DNA of 64,000 bases. It comes from Rhipicephalus microplus. Lineage: Eukaryota; Arthropoda; Arachnida; Ixodida; Ixodidae. The DNA lies in NCBI RefSeq assembly GCF_043290135.1, contig NC_134707.1, positions 73,900,508 through 73,964,507 on the forward strand, written 5' to 3'. The notes beneath the pieces are model-generated. The model worked only from the letters and a program-made list of their open reading frames with translations. It was not told where the DNA came from and ran no database searches. Shown here piece by piece: positions 10,636-20,744 of this stretch; position 1 is the stretch's first letter, and each line of letters starts with the position of its first letter. The position numbers were made by a program, and so were the translations under genes.

Positions 10636-10768
10636 TGTCATGACCAAGAAAGACACTGGTGCTCTGGTGCGCGGATAGCTAGAGCAAGGAGGAGAAAGAC
10701 GAAGTCAGAATAAGAACAGCTGGCCCAGGATCGCGTGTTGTCTCTTGTTCTCTGTCTAGTACATTACA
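10636..10768 (+). repeat. 5' LTR of element B
   Basis: 133 bp, with a handful of substitutions relative to 12996-13128 (for example GGTGCTCTGGTGCG versus GGGGCTCCGATGCG). It contains GAATAAGAACAGC but no clear TATA box. Confidence 0.9.
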
Positions 10769-11013
10769 ATGGCGCAGTAAACGAAGAAAAAGTCTTACGT
10801 CCCGGCTTCGTCATCCAGGGCAGCCGCGATAAGCGCTGCTTGAGGACGGCGTCAAAGCCTCCTCGGCTCCTCGGCAGCTGTTTACCTGCTACCACTGCCA
10901 CAGGCGCAAGCCGAGGAGTGAACCCTCTGCGGGAAGCCACCGGTACGTGTCTTCGTGGTTCGTCGGCAGTGTGGGCTTCTCCATCCAGGAACGCCGTTCA
11001 CGCTTCTTTGGCG

Positions 11014-11940
11014 ATGGAGTCAACAACCCGGCCGCCGCTTCAGCTGCCCATCGAACCATCAGTGGACGGTGTCCATGCCTCCTCTGTGGTACCAGGGCAT
11101 CACCCAATGAACACTATGCTACCACTTCGCGGCCGTAATACGCACGAGCTCCTGTCCTTTGGGAATGCTGTTCAAGTTTCCCACGGCCTGCGTTCCCTGT
11201 CCGGTATTTTTCCAACATACGAGCCACCAAGAAACGATTTTCATGCTCCCTTGGACGTGCGTGTCACCGCCGTGAGCACTACTAGAACCACGTACTTCAC
11301 GGACGCGAACCAAGGCGGTTCAAAAGCCTCATGCGACAGTGCCGTGGAACAGCGGCGTACCATCTCGCTGCTCCGCGCCGAGACTAACAATCTGACAGAG
11401 TTGACCACAGAGCGAGCTCCTACAGTGTTGGCAGCATTGTGTGACATTAACGCAGTGTGGCATGTAGCTGCCTCATACGACCTTGAGGCAAGCACACCGG
11501 AGCAACGCAGGGAGCTTCGGTATTCTCTGATCGAGCTCTCACACCAGCTCGACTGCTTCGCGTCGGTGATCTCTGCGTTGCCATCTGCCACCTCAGAATC
11601 ACCAGCCGTCTGCAAACTACCGGAATTCCACGGGGTCCGGAACGACGCCAACAGCTGGGTGGCAACCGTCAACGCGATAGCAATGCGCGAGGCCTGGACG
11701 GAATCTCAGAAGTGGACCGTGGCGGTAGACCGTCTTCGAGAAGGTGCAGCGGCGAGGCGCAGGTATGAAGGCTTCAAGCAGCAGTCCTGGGTGGAGTGCA
11801 GCTCCGAGCTCATAGCTGCTTTCGGCCGGACACTCTCCGATCGCCCTTCCACCACCCAACCGGTACCGAGGATGGAGTTCAAGAAGGGTTCCATCTCGAG
11901 CCTCCAGCTGAGCACTCCAGTTCTCCACATGAGCTTCTAG
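11014..11940 (+). CDS. Gag-like protein of element B
   Basis: An open frame runs from inside the 5' LTR (10735) to TAG at 11938. Since the first in-frame ATG is at 11014, I take that start, giving 308 residues; the earlier part would be leader. The C-terminal third has a Ty3-type Gag core: KLPEFHGVRNDANSWV, A-REAWTESQKWTVAVDRL-G-A, then a Trp-containing WVECSSELIAAFGRTL (residues about 200-277). The N-terminal two thirds is Pro/Ser/Thr-rich with no domain I recognise. No zinc knuckle follows. The frame is unbroken over more than 900 bases, unlike the neighbouring elements, which suggests recent activity or constraint. Confidence 0.7.
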   Translation: MESTTRPPLQLPIEPSVDGVHASSVVPGHHPMNTMLPLRGRNTHELLSFGNAVQVSHGLRSLSGIFPTYEPPRNDFHAPLDVRVTAVSTTRTTYFTDANQGGSKASCDSAVEQRRTISLLRAETNNLTELTTERAPTVLAALCDINAVWHVAASYDLEASTPEQRRELRYSLIELSHQLDCFASVISALPSATSESPAVCKLPEFHGVRNDANSWVATVNAIAMREAWTESQKWTVAVDRLREGAAARRRYEGFKQQSWVECSSELIAAFGRTLSDRPSTTQPVPRMEFKKGSISSLQLSTPVLHMSF

Positions 11941-12995
11941 ACTCGTTGCTGGTACCGGACTCAAATTCGTGTCAGCCATCGGTCACCCCGTCCTCTTTCG
12001 TGGGGGGAGATAAAAAGGGGCACAGGGTAGCTGGACCCTTCGTCAACGTGCCCACTACCATATATCGAGCTCAAGCGGAGTAGCAGCTTGATGTCCCATA
12101 GCAGTCCTCCAATCTGACAACAGGCAACAAGACCATCCTCGAGCCTTAGCGATTGGCATCGCAGCATGGCCAGAACGCCGACAGCAATGAAGACCAGGGC
12201 CCCAAACTGTGCCAACGGAATTGCCTGCTGAGCGTGCTGCGACCGCTACGAGATAGCCATGGTCACCGACCTGAGTGTTCAACATCCCCACAAGGCAACT
12301 CATCGCGTCCACGAGAGGGACCGCACAGACGCAGCCAATACGATGACAGTTTCACAGAATGTCCTGCCGCAGATGCCAAGACTGGCCGTGAATTATATTT
12401 TCTGCCACACATCACAGAAGTTGCGTAGCCACTCTCGACACCTGCAGCCAAGGCACCTAGTGCGTCTTTTGGGATACGCTTTCGGCAACCCTCGTTTGGC
12501 GTTTTACGTCAGCCGCTGATTTTGCGACCCGTCCTAAGCGCGCTGTCAGGTGCATGTTTAGCTACTTCTCACAGAGAGTCCTGCATGGCCGAGACCAACC
12601 ACAACGATGCAGCCAGTCTCGACCTCCCGATAGGCTTGTGGCAGACTTCGGCACCCAGTTCCAGCGTGGTCGAGGCCGATCTTCAAGATGCACCCAGTAT
12701 CGACCACCAGATCTACATCTGGCAAATACCCGGACCAAATGGCAGCATGGCCGAGAGCGTCAGCCGCAACGGGGCAGCCAGTGCCGGCCGCCTGAGTCCA
12801 CAGCACTTTTTCTAGAGTCATCGTGGCCTGCAAAACAGCGACCGGCTCGAGGCAGCGAGTGCCTTCCAACACAGACGCTTTCCCCAGACCGTCGCTCCAT
12901 CTTGCATTGTGGTCCTGGCTGACCACCACGATGCAGCCAAGCCTGTCCACCAGAAACTTTGCCGCCAGCTCCGCGCGCACGCAGTCATGGCTGAG
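11941..12995 (+). other. Non-coding 3' interior of element B with ~80-bp repeats
   Basis: No pol motif appears in any frame. From about 12586 to 12830 imperfect units of roughly 80 bp recur, each starting near GCCGAG and containing GATGCA(G/C)CCAGT; unit starts are near 12588, 12670 and 12750. Related words recur at 12165 and 12931. The stretch may have replaced pol, or may be cis-acting sequence. Confidence 0.6.
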
Positions 12996-13125
12996 TGCCA
13001 TGACCAAGAAAGACACTGGGGCTCCGATGCGCGGATAGCTAGAGCGAGGAGGAGCAAGACGAAGTCAAAATAAGAACAGCTGGCCCAGGATCGGATGTTG
13101 TCTCTTGTTCTCTGTCTAGTACATT

Positions 13126-13128
<3 letters not shown>
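12996..13128 (+). repeat. 3' LTR of element B
   Basis: 133-bp direct partner of 10636-10768, ending TACATTACA and passing straight into (TA)n. Confidence 0.9.

Positions 13129-13196
<68 letters not shown>
13129..13196. repeat. (TA)n tract shared by elements B and C
   Basis: A TA run ends the 3' LTR of B and begins the 3' LTR of C (minus-strand element, so its 3' end is on the left). Both elements therefore lie in one original TA array. Confidence 0.95.
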
Positions 13197-13356
13197 TGCA
13201 ACGAGCGAGGCTGCGTAAAAACAGAACTTATTATTCGAGAAGCGTTAGCCGCAACAAGCTGGTACAGGCAGGAACCCGGCAAGCACGAGCCACAAACGTA
13301 CGTCTACGCCTTCTTTCACGCTGGCACAGAGCTGGCGCCACTATGCTCTGGAATAA
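13197..13356 (-). repeat. 3' LTR of gypsy C
   Basis: Reads TGCAACGAGCG at its left border and GCGCCACTATGCTCTGG near its right border, matching 23853-23998 with an inserted CACAGAGCTGG-like segment. Confidence 0.85.
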
Positions 13357-13379
13357 TTACTCCCCGCATAAAAGGAGCC

Positions 13380-14395
13380 AACCTGGCAACCTGGGGAAAT
13401 GACACGAGAAAAGGGTCATAGCACGGCTTGAGGCGTGATATGACCTTGAGGCGTACTGTTTGACGCCCACGACAGCGTTGATCCGAAGGTGGATCAATGG
13501 GCTAGCTTCATAGTTGACAGGAGATGTTTGCCGCACCACATGGTAGGAGGTTTAGTATTTCGTCGAGAGCTTCGGGGAAAGACCCGGAGGGGTACCCAGA
13601 GCGAAACCAGCATTCCTGGGTTATAGTGGGCACTAGACGCAGAGGCATCGTGGTCAGTTTTCTGGCGCCATTGGTCTTGTGCGGTGAATGAGTGAGCGAG
13701 TTGACGATACTCTTCGGCATAAGTAGCTGCTTAGGAAACCGGCGTCACTTCGGAACCTTCAGGCTTGTAAGGGAGAATGGTGTCCGTGAAGCATGATGAC
13801 TCACGTCCGTACAGGAGGAAGAAAATAGAAAAGCCACTGGTTGTTTGTGGCGCAGAGTTGTGCGCGTACGTGACAAAAGAGAGCACTTGGTCTCAATTAG
13901 TGTGGTCTTCAGATGCGTACATCGCAAGCATGTCTCCAAGGGTATGGTTAAATCGTTATGCCATGCCATTGGTTTGAGAATGGTATGCCGACGTTTTCCG
14001 ATAGACAGTGCGACATGCCTTGAGCAGCTCGTCAACGGCGTTCGAGAGAAACATGCGTCCATGGTCAGTCAGTATTTCACGAGGTGCACCGTGTCGCAAA
14101 ACGAGATGATGAAGAAGAAGAACGCAACGTCTTTCGCAGTGGTAGCAGGCAGCGCAGATGTTTCAGCGTAGCGTGTCAAATGATCGACGGCGACTATAAT
14201 CTACCGGTGGCCTCGAAGAGTGTTGGGTAGAGGACCATAAATACAAATTCCGACACGGTTGAATGGTCTCGGTGGGCAGGTTAAGGGTCGCAAAGGGCAA
14301 GCAGTGCTGTGAGAAGGCGTCTTGCGTCGTTAACACGTGGTGCATGACCGAACGTACTTGCGAACGTGCCGATACATGCCACGCCAGTATATCTT
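13380..14395 (-). pseudogene. Integrase (catalytic and C-terminal part) of gypsy C
   Basis: On the minus strand, with frame changes, one reads YWRGMYRHVRKYVRSC, then PLTCPPRPFNRVGI, IIVAVDHLTRYAETSALPATTAKDV (about 14160-14215), LTDHGRMFLS and AYHSQTNGMA (about 13960-14060), and AHNSAPQTTSGFS. These are the CX2C side of the zinc domain, the D and D/E regions of the core and the tail. A chromo-like C-terminal segment with WVPLRVP and VSPLDPPSDQR-type words decays toward 13380. Multiple stops and shifts make it non-functional. The protein continues across the LINE into 19804. Confidence 0.82.
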
Positions 14396-14396
14396 C

Positions 14397-15215
14397 AAAT
14401 GTGAGTACGGCTACCATCTCGGTGATTTTTCTGGCTGCAGTGAAGCAAGATATAAAAGTAAAGGCGAGAGTGGGCGTAGGGCGTGGCGATGTCCGGTGTG
14501 CAGAGCGCCAAAAGCTAAACCGGTGATGGATACCGACCTTTCGGTCGTCTTGGCAGAGATAACTCGCAAACTAGACATGCTTACTAGCTTGCCACAGCAG
14601 GTTGAAAACGTGAAGGCATCAATCCAGCTTATGTCTCAAAAATACGATGACATACTGAGTCGTCAGGTTGCCCAGAGAAAAGAACTAACCAGCTTGAAGA
14701 AAAAAGTATCTAAGCTTGAAGAAAATGCAAACCCAAGCGATATTCAGCAACTCAAGGCATCTGTAAACAATCTTGAATGGCGCAGCAGGAAGCTGAACGT
14801 TGAAGTGCATGGAATACCAGTAACTGATAACGAAAATCTCATCACCAAGTTAAATGAAGTAGCAAAATCGGTGAGCGTGTCAGAGCTGAGCGTTACTGAT
14901 GTCGAGGCGGTACATAGGTTGCCTACGCGACAAGGCAAAGTACCTGACATCGTCCGATTTTCATAGCTCTCTATGCGAGACAGATGGATCGAAAAACGCA
15001 AAGTTCTGCGAAACATGCGCTCTGACATTTCAATCTGGGAAAAAACGACTGTACATAACCGGAAACTGCAGTGTGACGGGAGAGACTGGGCAACTGCAAA
15101 TGATTATCGCTTCGCGTGGCATGCGAACGGGAAAGTTATTGTTCGAAAGCAAGAGAACGAATCTGTGTTTGTCATCCGCTGCATGACTGACCTTGATAAA
15201 CTATTCAGCACTTGA
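14397..15215 (+). pseudogene. LINE ORF1 protein (one stop)
   Basis: One frame is open apart from TAG at 14964. It starts in a Cys/His finger (CEYGYHLGDFSGCSEARYKS ... WRCPVCRAPK, PHD-like), followed by about 60 residues of heptad-rich coiled coil (QVENVKASIQLM to KLEENANPS). An RRM-like region comes next (RSRKLNVEVHGIPVTDNENL ... SVTDVEAVHRLP), then a basic tail. This is the known layout of CR1/L2 ORF1 proteins, which bind the element RNA as trimers. The N-terminus is missing through 5' truncation. Confidence 0.8.
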
Positions 15216-15294
15216 ATTTTCATAGCCAACTTATCTTCTAACCTGCGTTGTTTTTCAAAGACCGAGTAAATTTCTCTGACTTAGATACTATCAT

Positions 15295-16364
15295 GTGAAG
15301 CCACGGTTCGAATCCTGCAGTTGCATACATTTTAACCTTAGATCTGGTAGAAACAAGAGATATGAACTTGACTGCTTTTTTGGTGGAACAGAATGTCAAT
15401 TTGGTGTTGTGATGTTTTCGGAAACATGGTTTGCTTCAGAAGATGATGTGTATAGTTTCGCCGGTTACAAACTCTTTTACATGAACCGCCGTGATAGACG
15501 TGGGGGAGGTGTTCCAATGCTGGTTTCGAATTCATTTACCTCTGAGCTTCTTTCTGAATTCTTTCGTACTAATCAGCACTATGACGCTGTCATAGTTAAA
15601 TGTAGCAATATAATTTTTTGTGTTTGCTACCGGCCTTTATCAGGAAATTATCTGCTGTTCTTGTCGTATTTACATTCTCTGTTAGAATTTGTTGACAAAA
15701 ACAAATACCAAACAGTTATTGGAGGTGACCTAAACATAAATGTGATTACCGAAAGTAAGATAAAATTAGAGTTAAAATTTCTCCTAAATATACATCTCTG
15801 TCAAAATGTTATAACATTGCCTACGCGAGTTACGCCAACATGTGAAACCACTAGATTTGTTCTTAACTAACTTTGATGTGTCTTCTGTGAAACCTGGTGT
15901 TTTAGTATACGCAATAAGTGACCACTTACCTGTGTTTATATTCATTGCTAGCGCAGTTGAAAAACAAAAACAAGTACATCAAGCGTTCTCTTATCGGCTC
16001 GTAAATACTAGCACCCTGTCTGTATTCCGAGAACGTCTTGCCAGTGCCAAATGGAATGATGTGTATAGAGAAAAAAATGCAGATGCGGCTTGTGACAAGT
16101 TTATCCAATTATTTATGGAAATATACTACGCATGTTTCCCGGTGAAAACTTTAAAGCAGACAAAGAAATGTCGCAAACCATGGATAGATAAGCACCTGCT
16201 TAAACTTTTAAATAAGAGAGACAGGTTGTACGGCTCATTTATTGAAACTAAATCGGCGGAAGCATTAAAAGCATTTAAACAATACAGGAACTACGTTAAA
16301 AAACAGTTAAGGCTTGCTAAGAAGCAATATTACTTTAATCTCTTCAGTTCATCTGCAGGATGAA
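15295..16364 (+). pseudogene. LINE ORF2 endonuclease and linker
   Basis: An APE-like endonuclease spans two frames with the shift near 15840: FNLRS at the start, FGVVMFSETWF, RRDRRGGGV, VCYRP, VIGGDLNIN (the conserved GDxN), and after the shift LDLFLTN and AISDHLPV (the SDH motif). A Lys-rich linker follows (KKCRKPWIDKHLLKLLNKRDRLY ... KKQLRLAKKQYYFNLF). The frame stops at 16361, and the insertion at 16435 separates it from the RT. The enzyme would nick target DNA for reverse transcription. Confidence 0.85.
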
Positions 16365-16434
16365 CTGATAAAATTTGAAAGACACTTGCTTCAATAACTG
16401 GGACTTCGCTTTAAAAAACTACCACAGCCCTAAA

Positions 16435-17778
16435 GTGTGTGAGTGAGAATTTATTAGAAGGCAGAGAGGTCAGCCTGAGCTAGTTCGCTCTAGCCTGCTA
16501 CTCTACACAGGAGATAAGGGAAAGGGGAAAGAAAGAGGGATGAAGGGTGATGATGGGGACAAGAAGAGGTGGTGCGTATGTACAGTAGCCACTTAGCATA
16601 GTACCCTACAGTCTAGTTTCTAGTCCAGTGGTTTTTATAAAGTCTAGAACAGCCTTTGTAGCAGTTTTTGACACTGTTTGGTAGTTCATTGCAGACAATA
16701 TGTGGCTTTCACTTAATGGTGTTCGTCCAATGCTTGCCAACGTTGCAGTTAGCATTTTTCTTTGCGCCACGTATAATGCACAGTCACAAAATATGTGAGC
16801 TATCGTTTCACGCACTTGGCAGCGTTCACAATTTGGGCTGTCCGCACGGCCGATTAGGTGGGTGTAGTGGCGAGTGAAGGCGACGCCCAGGCGAATTCGG
16901 TGCATTATATTAGCATGTCTTCGGCTGATTTTATCTGGAAGACGAAAAGTCATACCGGGGTCTGTTTCCTGCAGGCGCTTGTTCCGGTGATCTGGTAGCG
17001 ACCAGTAAGTGGCAGCGCATTCGCGCATGAGTGATCTCAACAACGTGTTGACGTCACCTCGCGAGTAGGGTACTTTGACGTACATAGGAGCGTTGTATAT
17101 TGCCGCTCTTGCTTCGCTATCGGCTGTTTCGTTGCCAACCAGGCCGCAGCGTCCAGGAATCCATTGGAGTGTAACCAAGTAACCACTCCTGTGTGTTAGG
17201 TCAAATGCTTGGACAATTCCTAACGTTAACTCGTAAAATTGGTCTCTTCTTGAGCAAGAATGGATAGCTTGAAGCGCTGATTTTGAATCAGACAGAATCG
17301 TCCATTTACGCGGTGCTTGGTTGTTCACAAATTTTATGGCTTCTTGTATAGCAACAAGTTCTGCAGCTGTCGAAGACGACCTATGATCTAATTTGTACTG
17401 TCGGGAAATACCGAGCTGAGGGATCACGAAGGCTGCAGCTGAGGTGGATGAAGTTACGGATCCATCGGTATAAATGTGCACAGAGTCGCTGTATCGGTCA
17501 TCTAAATGTGCCAAGGTGAGTTGCTTGAGGGCAATGTAAGAAACATGCGACTTATACGAAATTCCACGTATGTCAAGGCACACCAGTGGTTTAGTCAATG
17601 TCCATGGAGGCTTTGCAGGGATTACGGCAGGTGCAAAGCCTGACGGGATAATGTGCCTATGCGTATCGAGGCATCGCGAATAGGTACAGCCTGGTCGGTC
17701 CACTTGTAGCGAAGACAAAGGGTGCTGTGCATGTCGGGTCAGCAGATGAAGGTCACGCACCTACCCTATACAGGTTTA
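16435..17778 (-). mobile_element. 5'-truncated RNase H-bearing LINE with 12-bp target duplication
   Basis: The direct repeat CACAGCCCTAAA flanks the insert at 16423-16434 and 17779-17790. The insert's 3' end is on the left, with an AATAAATTCTCACTCAC-type tail on the minus strand. It is inserted into the CR1/L2-like LINE, making a three-level nest with gypsy C. The perfect duplication and nearly intact ORF suggest it is the youngest layer here. Confidence 0.9.
16606..17760 (-). CDS. LINE ORF2 C-terminal part: RNase H plus zinc motif (5' truncated)
   Basis: A 384-residue open frame. RNase H hallmarks are clear: VHIYTDGSV (first Asp), STAAELVAIQEAI (Glu), TILSDSKSALQAI (Asp) and LVTLQWIPGRCGLVGNETAD (His region here RCG, with the final Asp in NETADSEAR). 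A C-terminal CERCQVRETIAHIFCDC (C-X2-C ... H-X4-C) motif follows. LINEs of the I-type group carry RNase H after the RT. The RT itself is missing, so the frame's apparent ATG is only a chance start. The usual H in GHCG is replaced by R, which may weaken catalysis. Confidence 0.85.
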   Translation of the reverse strand: MRDLHLLTRHAQHPLSSLQVDRPGCTYSRCLDTHRHIIPSGFAPAVIPAKPPWTLTKPLVCLDIRGISYKSHVSYIALKQLTLAHLDDRYSDSVHIYTDGSVTSSTSAAAFVIPQLGISRQYKLDHRSSSTAAELVAIQEAIKFVNNQAPRKWTILSDSKSALQAIHSCSRRDQFYELTLGIVQAFDLTHRSGYLVTLQWIPGRCGLVGNETADSEARAAIYNAPMYVKVPYSRGDVNTLLRSLMRECAATYWSLPDHRNKRLQETDPGMTFRLPDKISRRHANIMHRIRLGVAFTRHYTHLIGRADSPNCERCQVRETIAHIFCDCALYVAQRKMLTATLASIGRTPLSESHILSAMNYQTVSKTATKAVLDFIKTTGLETRL

Positions 17779-17790
17779 CACAGCCCTAAA

Positions 17791-18780
17791 AGACGGCAAT
17801 GAACTAAAAGGGGTTGATCTTGCTAAAGCTTTTAACGATTTTTTTTGTCCCTTGGCCTGGCATGTGACGGTATTGACCTTTCGTACATGAACCTACCTAA
17901 TAAGCAGTCACTATTCCTAAGAGGTGTTACAACACTAGAAGTTATTTCTTCATTCTTGTCATTAAGTAACAGCAGGGCCACATATGCATTTGTTATTCAA
18001 ACAGCGCCGGTAAAAGTCGTCATACATATAGTTGCATCTTGCCTAGAGTACATCTTTATTCTATGTTTTTCAACAGGCGTTTTCCCCCATAGCATGCAGA
18101 CGGCGAAGGTGACATTAATATTCAAAAAAGGCGACAAGAATGATCTCTCAAATTACCGCCCTTTATCAATGTTGCCTGTTTTTTCGAAAGGTTTAGAGAA
18201 GGTGATTTTAGCGCAGTTTTCTTCGTTTACTGAGCACTTTGGTATCATAAGTCCTGCACAGTTCGGTTTTCGTAAAAACAGGTCAACTGAATTAGCCCTA
18301 ATGACCGAAAAAGAGTTTATATTGCAAAAATTTGAGGAAAAGAAAATGGTGCTTGGAATTTTTCTCAATTTTTCCAAGGCCTTTGACCTTATAAGTCATA
18401 ATGTTTTGCTTAAAAGACTTGATCGCAACGGTATTCGCGGCGTAGCTCACTCTCTTATTACGTCCTACCTTCAGCAGAGAACCCAGTTCGTAGCTATAGC
18501 CGGGGACCAATCGGAGTTGAAATCTGTAAGAAGCGGCGTCCCACAGGGGAGCATATTGGGTCAGTATCTCTTCATATTGTACATCAATGACATAGTCAAT
18601 GTTGATTCCTCTGTTTAGTTCGTACTTTACGCAGACGACACAAGTTTGTTTTTTGACGGTGTCTTAGGTGCTGAAATGTCAAATCGAGCCAATGAAACGC
18701 TTGCAAGTATACAAAAGTGGGCTACAAGTAATGATCTTTAGATTAATGTAGAAAAACAAAGGCAGTGATGTTTCATCCAC
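17791..18780 (+). pseudogene. Reverse transcriptase of the CR1/L2-like LINE
   Basis: Motifs in order: NYRPLSMLPVFSKGLEKVI, PAQFGFRKNRSTELAL, VLGIFLNFSKAFDLISHNVL, RSGVPQGSILG..LFILYINDI, then TAG at 18616 and VLYADDTSLFF, which holds the catalytic YADD. The stop fits CAG to TAG, since Gln would continue the frame. Another stop follows near 18738. The start is offset by a frameshift near 17850. The FADD-box core is otherwise preserved, so decay is recent. Confidence 0.88.
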
Positions 18781-18855
18781 GTAACAAACAATTTCAACTA
18801 ACCCCCATTGAATTAAATAATACTGAAATAGAAATACTATCGTCTTTCAAATCAC

Positions 18856-19593
18856 TTGGCGTATTTTCTCTGCAACTATGTCGTGAGATTGCAGAGTGAA
18901 TTACTTAGTAAATTATCTAGAGCAATGGCTACTATGCGTCGCCATTGTAACTATCTTCCTAGATCCATTAATATGATGTTATATAATTTAATGTTTCTTT
19001 CCCTAGTTCAATACGGAATCCTAGTCTGGGGGACGACTTCAGCTGAAAACATTCACAAGCTGGTGGTATTACAAAAAAGAGCAATTCGCCTTGTCTGCAG
19101 GGTGCCATATCTTTGGCACACTGCTGCTTTGTTTACAAAGCTTAGAACAATAAGAATTGAATCTTTGTACACCTATAGGCTATGTCGCATGTATATAATG
19201 GAAAAAATTAAGAATGATAACGCTTTAACAAAATTGGCATCCTTACAGCAACATAAATCTTTTTATAAGTTTCGTCATTATGAGCCTTGGATTGTTAACA
19301 AAAACAGAACTACATACGGTGACCAAATGCTACAATCCTGTTTGCCTACTGTGCTAAATCAACTACACAAAGAAAATGGTCTCAGTGTATCAATTCTGTT
19401 GCTAAAAAAGCTACGCGACGTATTTATGAGATTGCTTGTGCTGCTAAGGGCTTATTTGTTTGTCCTTTTCTCTGTCTTTAGCACTTCACTTATTTTTCCC
19501 CTTTTTTTCAAATGTTTCTATAATGACCTCGTTTATTTATTCCCACAATGGATGTTTACTGTTTTTGTGCTTTTTAAGTTAGTTCATTCATAA
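18856..19593 (+). pseudogene. C-terminal domain of the CR1/L2-like LINE ORF2
   Basis: The open frame reads LPRSINMMLYNLMFLSLVQYGILVWGTTSAENIHKLVVLQKRAIRLVCRVPY, the typical region downstream of a CR1/L2 RT (YGxxVWG, LQKRAIR). It then becomes Leu/Phe-rich and degenerate. It lies in a different frame from the RT. Confidence 0.75.
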
Positions 19594-19619
19594 TGTATAC
19601 CAGGTTTTTGTGTGACCGC

Positions 19620-19718
19620 TGTGAAGCTGCCCAGTGTATGAGGTGGCCAGGTTCCCCTCAAGCTGCTCAATGCAGCTTGAGGGGAACCTGGCCACCTCAT
19701 ACACTGGGCAGCTTCACA
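19620..19718. repeat. Perfect 47-bp inverted repeat, 5-nt loop, in LINE 3' UTR
   Basis: Arms 19620-19666 and 19672-19718 are exact reverse complements around TCAAT. Just downstream, GCTCAATGCAGCTT recurs at 19731-19744, the same words as the hairpin centre. The transcript could form a 47-bp stem. Confidence 0.97.
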
Positions 19719-19803
19719 GAGTCTCAACAATGCTCAATGCAGCTTTTTTGCCTGGTCATCCTCGCAACTTTGTTGTTGTGAATAAACAATTCCATTCCAT
19801 TTA

Positions 19804-20520
19804 ACCTTAGGCGAAGGCGACAGTAAGTCTTGAATACTCCAGCGTGGCCACACTGGGGGTCATCGTGAAAGGCAGCACAGATATCTGAGCACAAATGACG
19901 AGGGATGACAAGGAGCCACCTACGGCCATCCGTCACGTAATTGCGGCGATACAACAAGCCTTCACGGACAGCAAAGTGTCTTGCTTGACGAGAGAGGGAG
20001 CGGGAAGTCGTTTCTGACGAACTGTGAGAGAAGACGCCGAGCAAAAAATTGGTCCAGGGATCCTTGCGCTGCTCGGATGGCATGTCGGTGAGGCTCAACG
20101 ATGACGAATCGCGGATGGAAGTTCATAAAGGCGAGGTCAAGAGGCAGTGGAGAACGGGATAGCGCATCGGTGTCTGAATGTCTGCGTCCTGAGCGATAAA
20201 TAACACGGATGTCGTATTCCTGAAGGCGTAAAGCACGACGAGCGAGGCGGCCAGTGGGATCTTTCATGGACGCTAGCCAGCATAAGGCATGGTTATCTGT
20301 GACGACATCAAACTTGCGTCCGTAAAGGTAAGTGTGAAATTTCCTTATAGCCCAAATGATAGCCAAGCATTCCTTTTCGGTGATGGAATAGTGGGACTCT
20401 GCCTTCGTTAGGGTACGGCTGGTATAGGCGACAACGTACTCGTCGCAGCCATCCTTGCGTTGAGCGAGAATGGCACCCAGGTTGACACCACTTCCATCCG
20501 TGTGAATTTCAGTGGGTGCA
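19804..20520 (-). pseudogene. RNase H and integrase N-terminus of gypsy C
   Basis: The minus strand reads [62 protein letters not shown] and [31 protein letters not shown], then in another frame [30 protein letters not shown], the start of the integrase zinc domain. The frame shifts near 20050-20100. Integrase continues at 14395 on the far side of the nested LINE. Confidence 0.9.
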
Positions 20521-20742
20521 TGCTGGCAGGAAGTCCCCCGACTCTCGCCAATCCCAAAGAACAATGGTTTTACTGGCAGACGATGGTGCGAAGCGCGTCT
20601 TATCAAGACAAACTACAGGCAGTCCAGAAGGTCCACGATGACGTCACAAAACTGGGCCTGACGGCACCGACGTGGACGCGGCCCGCCTCGGTCTGAAAGG
20701 ACCGGGCTTCAGGACACAAATAAAGTTTTGTGAATGAATGAA
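20521..20742 (+). mobile_element. LINE 3' tail inserted in gypsy C
   Basis: This plus-strand segment interrupts the gypsy frame between HFDPN and [10 protein letters not shown]. It encodes a short C-terminal tail ([23 protein letters not shown]) ending at a TGA (20694), then AATAAAG at 20719 and a TGAATGAATGAA end. The tail resembles, in style, the minus-strand LINE end at 59323-59450. No target duplication is evident. Confidence 0.75.
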
Positions 20743-20744
20743 TT

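Larger units (their letters stand above)
10636..13128 (+). mobile_element. LTR retrotransposon B, gag-only, non-autonomous
   Basis: Two direct repeats of equal length (133 bp; 10636-10768 and 12996-13128) begin TG(T/C)CATGACC and end TACATTACA. The 2.2 kb between them holds one long Gag-like ORF and no trace of protease, reverse transcriptase or integrase. TGGCGCAGT just after the 5' LTR is a primer-binding candidate. No clear polypurine tract is seen before the 3' LTR. Both outer flanks are (TA)n-like, so target duplications cannot be read. The layout matches terminal-repeat elements with a gag domain that depend on another element's Pol. Confidence 0.85.
14396..19803 (+). mobile_element. 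CR1/L2-like LINE nested in gypsy C
   Basis: This plus-strand non-LTR element has ORF1 (zinc finger, coiled coil, RRM-like part), an APE-type endonuclease, RT and a C-terminal region, then a 3' UTR with AATAAA at 19781 and a short ATTCC-repeat end (19789-19799). The 5' border falls inside the ORF1 finger, so it is 5' truncated. Joining gypsy sequence at 14395 with 19804 restores the integrase reading (RLRLR then Y-WRGM), which fixes both borders to within a few bases. No clear target duplication is seen. A second LINE fragment sits in it at 16435-17778. Confidence 0.88.
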
